This document shows positions 55,888 through 64,000 of a DNA stretch of 64,000 nucleotides, in pieces (the first letter of the stretch is position 1; each line of letters begins with the position of its first letter). This DNA is from Triticum aestivum (lineage: Eukaryota > Streptophyta > Magnoliopsida > Poales > Poaceae). The position numbers were made by a program, and so were the translations under genes. A model generated the notes under the pieces. It had not been told where the DNA came from. It saw only the letters and a list, made by a program, of their open reading frames with translations, and did no database searches. Location of the stretch: the NCBI RefSeq assembly GCF_018294505.1, contig NC_057800.1, positions 172,994,396-173,058,395 on the forward strand, written 5' to 3'.

Positions 55888-56690
55888 CGTGCACACTTAT
55901 CCAACTTCCCCTTGCTCCGCTTGTCGACAACGGCCAGGATGAGCTTCTTGTTCTCATCCAGGTACTGCACGGTTCCAACGCCAAACTTTTTCATGTTAAT
56001 ACATTGCAGTACATGCATATCTTTGAATACTAGTACATCACAGCTCAGTTCCAACACCTCCATGTTCTTGATGTTTTCCCACATCAGTCAGTCAAGCACA
56101 ACACATGAACATACAATTTATCACCAACTAGGTACCAAATTGGGGATTAGGGTAGTATTGATTATATGCATGGATACAAAAGATCTGACTGATTGTTCCC
56201 GAATGACTGATTATATGCACAGTTACATGAACAGGCCATTTATCACCAAAAACCTATCTGTTGTTCCCGAATGACTGATTGTTCCCGAAGAAGAAGGAAT
56301 GGGAAGGGGGAGGAGAGGGGAGGGGCTCACCTGCGAATATGTAGTCGAGGTCGTACACGGCGCCGGGGTTGCGCCGGCGAGCTTGCCACCCACCTTGGAG
56401 CCGGAACCCTAGGGCTCGAGGCCTGCGCAAGACCACAGCCAGGAGGCGCAGCCGCGCGCGGACGGCGAGGTCGGTGAAGGGGGCATGGGGGAGGCGGCGC
56501 GGGGGAGCTGTGGTGGTGGGGGGCGCGGGGGCGGCGGGGGGGGGGGTGGGCTCGATCTGGGCCTGGATGGGCGGCTTCTTCGTGGGGAAAGAGGGGCAGG
56601 GAAGGCAGGAAATAAGAAGGTAGAGAAGGAGAGGCGGCGGCGTCGCCCACGGCGTGCAGGCGCGGTGGACGGAGGGGCGGAGCAAGGCGG
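55888..56690 (-). pseudogene. GRF-interacting factor (GIF/SSXT) gene fragment inside the CACTA
   Basis: A minus-strand exon at 55964-55888, with acceptor gtgcag and donor gtgagccc, encodes YLDENKKLILAVVDKRSKGK, then LDKCAR. This is the start of the SSXT/GIF domain, whose usual form is YLDENKQLILAILDNQNNGK VEECAR. GIF proteins are coactivators of growth-regulating factors in plant nuclei. An upstream GC-rich minus-strand stretch (56690-56331) ending tattcgcag|gtgagc could serve as first exon; in frame it ends TTSTTYSQ, comparable to the short stretch before the domain in GIF proteins. The next GIF exon (the AQLQ..LMYLAAIAD region) is absent, and the central NQN..E residues are changed. It lies inside a transposon, so it is probably a captured and altered copy. 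Confidence 0.55.
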
Positions 56691-56889
56691 GGCGGCGGCG
56701 TACGGTTGGGGCGGAGGGGGCAAAGTTAGGTCGAGTGGGGATCTGGCGAGGGAGGGGAATAGGTGGAGTGGGGGGAGGGTTAGCAATGGCGCACCTCCCC
56801 CTGGTGCGCCATTAGAATTTTGTTTTGATTACAGTTCGAGCACTCAGGTTATATTCCCCCTAACCGTATCCCCATCACAACAGACACAC

Positions 56890-56956
56890 TAGCCCGACTG
56901 GTCAGCACGCAACACACACACATTAGGAGGTCCTGGGTTCGATTCCCAGGCTCCCC
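56890..56956 (+). other. tRNA-like remnant with intact T-arm (box B)
   Basis: tagcccgactggtcagc resembles a tRNA D-arm/box A, and cctgggttcgattcccagg (56932-56950) is a perfect T-arm with a box B (ggttcgattcc); ctcccca ends it. The 5' acceptor strand does not pair with ggctccc and the anticodon arm is poor, so it is not a functional tRNA gene. It may be a tRNA-derived SINE head or a tRNA relic in the CACTA. Confidence 0.5.
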
Positions 56957-57495
56957 AAATTTTGTTTTTATGCATTTTTTCTTTGCACATATCTTTTTAT
57001 CCATACATCCAAATATAGCATGTCACATATGCTAGATGCTCAGAATTTCATGTAGAAAAATAATATGCAGTTTGTTGCCATGTTAACAACATTTAAAATG
57101 CTGTTTTCTATTTATTTGTGTTTAAATATGTTCAAACTTGTTTAAATCATAACTGTATTTTTTTTTATAAAAACAGTAATAACTTGTTTAAATTTGTTTT
57201 TTTTTGCAATTTTAGTTGCATCCATTTGTCACGGTGGAGCGGGCCGGGGAGGGTGCGGGGCAGAGGGTGCGGGGGGTCGGCGGCGGCGGTCGGTGGAGCG
57301 GGGGAGAGGGTGCGGGGGGTGCTCGGCGGCGAGGGGGACCGGATCTGGCGAGGTGGGATAGCGATCGAGATGGAGGGGGAACGAGATCGAGTGTCCATGA
57401 AATTTAAAAAGTATTCATGAGTTCAAAATTAAAGTTCCCATGAAATACAATCGAGAAATGAAGGCTACGATTTAAATCCAATCGATCTTAGCTAA
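56957..57495. other. Intervening sequence between the two CACTA ORFs (part 2)
   Basis: AT-rich to 57225, then a GGGG-rich block (57230-57360, gtgcggggggt repeats) and an AT-rich end up to the transposase stop codon. A palindrome typical of this CACTA's subterminal repeats (ggcgcacctccccctggtgc) also occurs at 56790-56815, left of the tRNA-like piece, which hints at a nested non-autonomous element. Confidence 0.4.
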
Positions 57496-60400
57496 CTATC
57501 TGTTCACAATCTTCTTGCCCTTCTTTTTCGCAAATGGAGTTCTTCTGTGGAACAGACGTCCTTTAGGTAGGGTGGTCTTGCTTCTTGTGGTGTATGCTGC
57601 TACTTCATCGTCGTCGTCATGTTCGATCTTCGGGTCGCCGTACTTGTCGAAGTCTTGCTCATTGGCTACTCCATCCATTCCGATGATCTTCCTTTTGCCT
57701 CTCCTCACGACAACACGACTGGGCTTTGACGGGTCGGTAATGAAGAAGCATTGGTCCACTTGGGAAGCCAGTACCCATGGCTCATTTTTCGCGGTGACGT
57801 TTGCGCCCGCGGTCTTGGATTTGGCTTCGGGTATAACCATGGTGGTGAAATACCGGTCTTCTTTTAGGACGCTCTTGGCCCATCTGACACGGAACATCGG
57901 GACCTTCTCTCCAGCGTAGCTCAGCTCCCAGATCTCCTCGATCCTTCCGTAGTATCTGTCCTTGTCATTACCGGTGTAGGATTCCATCGTTACCCTGGAG
58001 TTCTGATAACCATCGCTCTTCATGTCCTTGTCCTCGGTGTAGAATGTGTAGCCGTTGATATCGTACGCCTCATAGGTCATCAGGTTGTGCTCGGCGCCCT
58101 GTGACAAGGCGAATATGAGTTGTTCTTCCGCGGAAGAATCCTCATGTAAAGGGTACGACAGAAGCTTCTGCTTGAACCAACGCGTGAAACATGAGTTGTG
58201 CTCTTTGATTATATCTCCGTCCGTCCTCTGTTGGCCTCGGTCATTGTACGTCTTCTCAATAAAGGTTTTGTGCTCTACCACCCAAGGATCGACCACGTCT
58301 ATGTGTTGTAGCGCGACTAGGTTTGCTCTTTCAAAGTCGGCGAGTCGACCCTCGAAGTCGACATGCATTTCGCGGCGACCCTCACGGTGACCCCATCCAG
58401 CGAGCCTGCCGAGGTGCCTGTTGACGGGCAGACCAACGGGGTTCTCGATGCCTAGATAATTCGTGCAGTAGGAGATGCACTCTACGGTCAGAAAGCCCCT
58501 GGCTATACTTCCCTCTGGACGTGACATGTTGCGAACGTATCCTTTGATGACACCATTCATCCTTTCGAACGACATCATGCTGTGCAGGAACGTCGGCCCG
58601 AGTTGGATGATATCCTCCACGATATGGACCAGCAGATGCACCATAACGTCGAAGAATGCGGGCGGGAAGTACATCTCAAGCTCGCATAGTATCACCACGA
58701 TCTCTTCCTGTAGCCTTCTGAGTTGCCTCACGCCAACCGACTTCTGAGAGATGACGTCGAAAAAGTTGCATAGGCCAAATAGCGTTTCACGGACGTGCGC
58801 GTCCATGATCCCACGAATTGCAACTGGAAGTATCTGCGTCATCAGCACGTGACAGTCGTGAGACTTCATCCCGCTGAACTTCTGCTTCGCTGGGTCTAGG
58901 TATCTGCTTATCTTCCCCGCGTAACCGTAAGGAAGTTTTACTCCTACGAGGCAGGTGAAAAACTGCTCGATCTCCTCCTGACTTAGAGTGAAGCACGCGG
59001 GAGGGTAGTCATTTCCGGTCTTCTTGGCCTTTTTGCCTTTGCGACGACTTTCTGTGTCCTGCTTCGCCTCATCATCATCATCATCATCATTAGCGTGAAG
59101 CTCCTGCCTGATGCCCATTGATTTCAAGTCTGCCCTTGCTTTCGGCCCATCTTTGGTCCTCTCTGGCATGTTGAGCAGGGTACCAAGCAGACTCTCGCAC
59201 ACGTTCTTCGTGATATGCATGGCATCAAGGCTGTGAGGCACACGGTGGATCTTCCAGTACGGCAAGTCCCAGAAAACAGACCTCGTTTTCCATACCTTCA
59301 GCAGCGGCTCTGGCGCCTTTCGCTTCTTTCCCGGCTCTGGTGCCTTTTGCTTCTTTCCCGGCAGTGGGCAATCTTTCCAATTTTTCAACAGCCCGTCTAT
59401 TTCCTCGCCGCTCCTCGTACGCGGGCGTCTTCGGGGTTCGGTTTCACCATCGAACAGATCCTTGCGTTTCCTCCACGGGTCATCGTCGCGAAGCCACCTT
59501 CGATGTCCCATGAACACGGTTTTCGAAGACCCGGGATCTCTATCTAGCTGGCGATACGTTGTGTCATCCATGCACCTGACGCATCCAGAAAATCCGTGGA
59601 CCACCTGCCCCGCGAGATATCCGTAACCGAGATAGTCGTGCACCGTCGTGAGCAGTGCGGCTCTCATAGGGAAATATTCTTTCTCTGCGGCGTCCCACGT
59701 ATTGGCTGGCGTTTTCCACAGCGTGTCTAGCTCCTCTTTCAGCAGCCCCAGATACAGATTGATGTCGTTCCCTGGTTGTTTCGGCCCTTCAATTAGCATA
59801 CTCATGTGAATGTACTTCCTCTTCATGCACAACCAGGGGGAAGGTTGTACATCCACACAAACACAGGCCAGGTGCTATGTGTGCTTCTCTGGCTGCCAAA
59901 CGGATTGACTCCATCGGTGCTCGCGCCCAGCACGATGTTCCTTGGATCCTTCCCAAATTCTGGGTGTTCGAAGTTCAACGCTTGCCACTGGCTCCCATCC
60001 TTAGGGTGACTCAGCATCTTGTCTTTTTTATTTATCTCCGGATCATTTGCGTCATCTTCTCGCTTCTTCTCCTCCCTATCCGCGTGCCAACGCAGGAGCT
60101 TTGCTACCTTAGGGTCCGCGAAATACCGCTGCAGACGAGGAGTGATCGGAAAGTACCACACCACTTTTCGAGGAGCTTTCTTCCTCTTCTTGTATCGAGT
60201 GACGCCGCACACCGGACATATGGTAGACTCCGCGTGCTCGCCCGATAAATGATGCAATTGTTCATGCACACATGGTATTTCACGTGCGGTAAATCCAGAG
60301 GACACACGACTTTCTTCGCCTCCTCGAAACTGGTCGGGCACTTGTTCCCCTTGGGAAGACGTTCGTGCCAGAATGACATGTTCTCGTCGAAGCATGCGTC

Positions 60401-61051
60401 GGTCATTTTGTGTTTTACCTTCATCTCCAAAGCCATGAGCGTTACTTTCAGGCGGGTATCCTCGGGTCTGCATCCTTCATACAATGGAGTAACCGCGTCT
60501 ATCTCCAGTTGATCCAGCTTGGCTTTCTCTCGGGCGGCAGCTCTTGCGTTATCCGTCTGCTTGAGAAGCAGCTCTTGAATATGAGGGTCCTGCACCCAGC
60601 CCATCGATGGTCCATCGTCGTCTGCTCCGCCGGCATCTTCATCTTCATGATCATGCCCTTCGTCTGCTCCGGCATCTTCCTCATCATCATGTCCGGCATC
60701 TTCTACATGATGACTGTGTACAGCATCACCGTCGTGATCATGTCCTGGAGATTCTTCGTCTTCTCGCCCGCCCGAGCCGCGGTGGTTGTCTTGCTGCCCT
60801 TCCTCATTTCTTGCCCGGCCCCCATGGACGACTTCATAGTCATCTTCATCACCTTGCCACCGATAGCCATCCATGAAACCACGCAAGAGCAGGTGGTCCC
60901 GCACCTGCCCGGAATCCGGGTCCGCAATAAGGCTCTTCAGCTTGCATCTTCGACACGGACATCTTATCTCCGTCTCGTTCTTTTGAAGCATCTCGGCCTT
61001 CGCGGAGCTCAAAAACCTATTCACGATGCCTTCGGTCATCGTGCGGACCAT
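57496..61051 (-). pseudogene. TNP2-type CACTA transposase, two frameshifts
   Basis: It starts at 61051 (MVRTMTEGIVNRFLSSAKAE) with the transposase-associated domain (IRCPCRRCKLKSL; VRDHLLLRGFMDGYRW) and a His/Asp/Glu-rich linker. Near 60245 the frame changes; CPVCGVTRYKKRKK and RNIVLGASTDGVNPFGSQRS follow, the family's catalytic-region motif. A second change near 59835 leads to an uninterrupted 780-residue frame: HMSMLIEGPKQPGNDINLYL, DYLGYGYLAGQVVHGFSGCV, LPYWKIHRVPHSLDAMHITK, DUF4218-type SHDCHVLMTQILPVAIRGIM and EMYFPPAFFDVMVHLLVHIV, DUF4216-type YYGRIEEIWELSYAGEKVP. It ends KKGKKIVNR at 57496. It is far more complete than the transposase at 883-3676, with only the two frameshifts separating it from a full-length frame. 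It probably moved the element by cut and paste. Confidence 0.87.
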
Positions 61052-61554
61052 GGTCGCCTGCGGGGTAGAGCAAAACGATATTTTAGAACCAAGAAAAATT
61101 TGGCATGACTTTCCCTAAAAATAGGACCAAAAAGAATGCATAGTGCCAAAATTCTCGCCGAAACGGAAATGAATCAACATTCCGGCAAAATATTGGCAAC
61201 TATCGCATTTCAAATACCGGTACCTGCAAACACAAACATATATGCAACACCACAAACATATGCAACACCACAAACATACATAGATCTAGCTAGGCCACAA
61301 AAAGTGCATGTGCACGTTGTTGGAGCGAGCTAGGGAGAAAAAAAGTAGATCTACAACATGAAGATAGCTTTCCCCTTACTTACCTATCAAAAAAAGGTAA
61401 TTTCACCACTTAATTTTGATGAATCTATGGTGCAAATGAGGTGAGGAGGAGGAGGCAGCCGACAAGCTTGGAGAAGGAGGTGGAGGGAATGAAGTGGGGA
61501 AAGTGAGTGTGTAGGTGTGGCTGTCCAAAATATCTAGCTGGTCCCAGGTTACTA
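61052..61554 (-). other. CACTA leader region
   Basis: Between the transposase start and the subterminal repeats. AT-rich to 61420, with three short copies of gcaacaccacaaacatat (61233-61280), then a GA-rich block (61430-61500). Splice or promoter elements are not clear. Confidence 0.45.
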
Positions 61555-62007
61555 ATGGCGCACCATACAGCCATGCGCCATTAGTAACCCAACATACTAA
61601 TGGCGCACCTGCTGGCCGTGCGCCATTAGCAGTTTTGCAAAAAAGTAAAAAAAATATACTAATGGCGCACCGTGGCAGAGTGCGCCATTACTAGTTTAAA
61701 CTAGTAATGGCGCACTTTGCCACGGTGCGCCATTAGTAGTTTTGCATAAAACAAAATAAAAAAATACAGTAGTGGCGCACTCCGTGGCTGGTGCGCCATT
61801 ACTAGTTAGAACTACTAATGGCACACTTTGCCCGGATGCCCCATTAGTATGTTTGTAAAAATGAAAAAAATTGTTACTTGTGGTGCACCTTGTGCCCGGT
61901 GCGCCATTAGTGTCTTCCACACTAATGGCGCATCACCACATGGTGCGCCATTAGTATATAGTAGTGGCGCACCACTTCTCTGGTGCGCCATTAGTGTCAA
62001 TTTCATC
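61555..62007. repeat. CACTA 5' subterminal hairpin repeats
   Basis: About nine palindromic units of about 35 bp, each with taatggcgcacc and its inverse ggtgcgccatta around a 6-10 base spacer (e.g. 61553-61586, 61601-61630, 61660-61690, 61703-61738), spaced about 50 bp apart. One unit has decayed (cggatgccccattag, 61833). These are the expected binding sites for the element's accessory protein. Confidence 0.9.
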
Positions 62008-62011
62008 TATA

Positions 62012-62029
62012 GCCCTTTTCCTAGTAGTG
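62012..62029 (-). repeat. CACTA 5' terminal inverted repeat
   Basis: On the minus strand CACTACTAGGAAAAGGGC. The next base to the right (62030) starts Gypsy RT coding sequence (the beginning of the expected MPFGLTNAP motif). Confidence 0.88.
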
Positions 62030-64000
62030 ATGAGTACATGGTGATGTCATTTTGATTGACCAATGCCCCTGCCTATTTCATGAGTATGATGAATAAGGTG
62101 TTCATCGAGTTCTTGGATAAGTTTCTTGTGGTGTTCATTGACGATATCTTGGTATACTCGAGGAATGAGGAGGAGCACAAGGAGCACTTGCGTTTAGTTC
62201 TTGAGAAGCTCAGGGAACATCAGTTATATGCCAAGTTCAACAAATGCGAGTTTTGGTTAAAGGAAGTTGGATTTATTGGCCATGTTATATCAGGAGAAGG
62301 TATAGCAGTAGATCCTACCAAGGTTCAGTAAGTCACCGATTGGCTATCACCCACCTCAGTTGGAGAGATCCGCAGTTTTCTTGGACTCGCGGGATATTAT
62401 TGGAGATTCATTGAGAATTTTTCTAAGATTGCGAAGCCCATGACGGAGTTGTTGAAGAAGGACACCAAGTTCAAATGGAAAGATGAATGTGAGGCAAGTT
62501 TTCAGGAGTTGAAGAAACATTTGGTTACAGCCCCAGTGCTGATTCTGCCGGATATACGCAAATACTTCCAAGTGTATTGTGAAGCTTCCCGCTTAGGACT
62601 TGGAGGTGTACTTATGCAAGACGGTAGAGATGTTTCGTATGACTCACGTCAGCTTCGACCGCATGAGTTGAATTATGCCACTCATGATTTGGAGTTAGCG
62701 GCTGTAGTTCACGCACTCAAGACCTGGAGACATTTTCTTACTGGAAACCATTGTGAAGTGTACACGGATCATAAGAGTTTGAAGTACATTTTCACTCATA
62801 AGGAGCTGAATCTCATGCAAAGGAGATGGTTGGAGCTTATAAAACATTATGACATGAAATTGCACTATCATCCCGGCAAGGCCAATGTCGTAGTAGACGC
62901 TTTGAGCCGGAAGAGTTATGCCAATACCCTTGTAAGCGGAGGACTGCCAAAGGAGTTAATCGAAGATCTCAGGGAGCTTCGTTTGGAGATAGTCCCTAGA
63001 GGTTTTGTCACATCAATGGAGGTTCAGTCGACATTATTGGGAAAGATTCAAGAAGCTCAGAAGGATGATAAGGAGATTGCTGAGATAAAGGAGAAGATGA
63101 GCAAAGGAAAAGCCAAAGGTTTTCGTGAGGATGAGCACGCCACCTTACGGTTTGAGGACCATGCTTATGTACCCAATAATGCAGAGATCAAGAACTTAAT
63201 ACTACGGGAAGCTCATGACTCGCCATACTCGATACACCCCAGAAACACCAAGATGTATTTGGATTTGAAGGAGCGTTTTTGGTGGACGGGTATGAAGAAG
63301 GATATCGCCGAGTATGTAGCCGTATGCGATGTATGTCAGAAAGTGAAGGCAGGACATCAGAAGCCGGCATGATTACTGCATCCTATGCCGATACCATAAT
63401 GGAAGTGGGATAAGCTTGGCATGGATTTCATCACCGGATTGCCCTGGACCCGATCAGGATATGATTCAATCTGGGTAGTAGTTGATCGCTTGACCACTTA
63501 TACGAGTGCGAAGTTGGCCAAGATATATATGACCAAAATTGTATGTCTTCCTGGAGTTCCGAGGACCATTGTATCAGATAGAGGAACACAATTTACCTCA
63601 AAGTTTTGGCAATAGCTGCACCAGACTTTGGGTACCAGGCTAAAGTTCAGTACAACTTTTCATCCACAGACAGATGGACAGACCGAGAGAGTCAATCGGA
63701 TTTTGGAGGACATGTTGAGAGCTTGTGCGCTAGATTACAGATCTAGTTGGGATGATAATTTGCCCTACTCAGAGTTCTCATACAACAACAATTATCAAGC
63801 TAGTTTGAAGATGGCACCTTTCGAAGCTTTATATGGAAGGAGGTGCAGGACACCATTGATGTGGGATGAAGTTGGAGACCGTTAGTTGTTTGGACCAGAT
63901 TTGAGCAAAGAGTCTGAAGAGAAGGTTAAGTTATTCGAGATAGACTGAAGGTAGCTCAGTCCAGACAGAAGAGTTATGCAAACTCGAAACGCAAGGAAGT
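62030..64000 (+). mobile_element. Tekay-type (chromovirus) Gypsy element, internal part
   Basis: Only RT-RNase H-integrase coding sequence is in the window; its 5' part is missing at the CACTA junction and its 3' part continues beyond 64000. The RT, RNase H and integrase phrases are those of plant chromoviruses of the Tekay/Del group, and differ from the Athila sequence at 49708-52444. So it is a separate element and not the missing half of that one. Confidence 0.8.
62031..63960 (+). pseudogene. Chromovirus RT-RNase H-integrase with multiple stops
   Basis: [18 protein letters not shown] and the catalytic [11 protein letters not shown], then [16 protein letters not shown]. RNase H: VYCEASRLGLGGVLMQ (aspartate to glutamate at the first catalytic site), LELAAVVHALKTWRHFL, YTDHKSLKYIFTHKELN. 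Integrase: H-H-C-C finger (HDSPYSIHP ... CDVCQ), core MDFITGLPWTRSGYDSIWVV, VSDRGTQFTSKFWQ and HPQTDGQTERVNRILEDMLR. In-frame stops occur in the first RT motif (TGA near 62052), TAA 62329, TGA 63370, TAA near 63400, TAG 63613 and TAG 63883. The segment after VVVDRL reads directly into TTYTSAKLA, so about nine residues (family consensus KVAHFIPVK) appear deleted in frame. It is an old, inactive copy. Confidence 0.87.

Larger units (their letters stand above)
52445..62029 (-). mobile_element. CACTA element on the minus strand, 3' end missing
   Basis: The 5' terminus is at 62029: the + strand ends ccttttcctagtagtg, i.e. CACTACTAGGAAAAGG on the minus strand. It is followed inward by hairpin subterminal repeats (61555-62007), a leader, the TNP2 transposase (61051 to 57496) and the second ORF (54065 to about 52455), the normal CACTA gene order. 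At 52445 it ends in the middle of the second ORF, next to Athila RT sequence, with no CACTA terminus. On the right, Tekay RT coding sequence begins at 62030. The 3.4 kb between the two ORFs is longer than in the first CACTA and holds foreign pieces (GIF fragment, tRNA-like stretch). Confidence 0.8.

Noticed and set aside
56254..56892. Pro/Arg-rich and Gly-rich ORFs on both strands
   Set aside because: Low-complexity GC-rich DNA gives open frames on both strands. Only the part compatible with the GIF-like splice structure was kept, with moderate confidence.
62030..64000. Right half of the Athila element interrupted by the CACTA
   Set aside because: The RT/RNase H/integrase phrases are of chromovirus (Tekay) type and the left element is Athila type. 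The RT would also need to resume at a different point. They are two different elements.

Overview
The window is nuclear DNA of a large-genome grass, most likely a Triticeae species (wheat, Aegilops, barley or rye relatives). The evidence is a BARE/WIS/Angela-type Copia LTR at 9835-11538, several Triticeae-style CACTA transposons with hairpin subterminal repeats, a Cassandra TRIM with 5S rRNA-like LTRs, Stowaway MITE debris, and Athila, Tat and Tekay-type Gypsy elements. Most of the window is nested, decayed transposable elements. There are three remnants of ordinary plant genes (F-box/DUF295, NAC, B3) and two gene fragments that appear to have been picked up by DNA transposons (callose synthase, GRF-interacting factor). 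No bacterial, organellar or CRISPR-type features were seen. LAYOUT: 1-8375 is the 3' part of a + strand CACTA element with a broken TNP2 transposase, a second multi-exon ORF, a 30-bp tandem repeat inside an intron, and subterminal hairpins ending at a ...TAGTG terminus. It sits inside the reverse transcriptase ORF of a BARE/Angela Copia element, whose RT-RNase H and complete 3' LTR follow (8376-11538). 11539-15088 is low-copy DNA with MITE debris and an F-box/DUF295 gene that runs into an assembly gap (15089-15468). 15722-31728 is bounded by 38-bp inverted terminal repeats. It looks like a DNA transposon of about 6.5 kb carrying callose synthase exon 1, later invaded by a 9468-bp Tat-lineage Gypsy element (20624-30091, minus strand, ATCAC target duplication, antisense extra ORF, most of pol deleted). 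32042-32751 is a NAC pseudogene. 33750-38000 is repeat-rich DNA with tandem duplications and three minisatellites, ending at a CACTA terminus. 39131-41371 is an array of about 500-bp repeats, followed by a decayed B3-domain gene (42098-43870) with an intronic 246-bp tandem repeat. 44629-52444 is an Athila composite, integrase - 3'UTR - LTR - PBS - gag - protease - RT start, in which one LTR lies between the end of one internal region and the start of another; a complete Cassandra element (50467-51190) sits in its gag. 52445-62029 is a minus-strand CACTA cut off at one end, with two ORFs, a tRNA-like stretch and a GIF/SSXT gene fragment. It joins directly to the RT of a Tekay-type Gypsy element (62030-64000) full of stop codons. 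HOW IT FITS TOGETHER: nearly all coding sequence here is mobile-element machinery, and almost every ORF is broken. The insertion order can be partly read. The Copia is older than the CACTA inside it, the TIR element is older than the Tat element, and the Athila is older than the Cassandra. The most interesting points are the two captured gene fragments, the 5S-bearing Cassandra, the shared Athila LTR, the antisense ORF of the Tat element and the long hairpin in the first CACTA.
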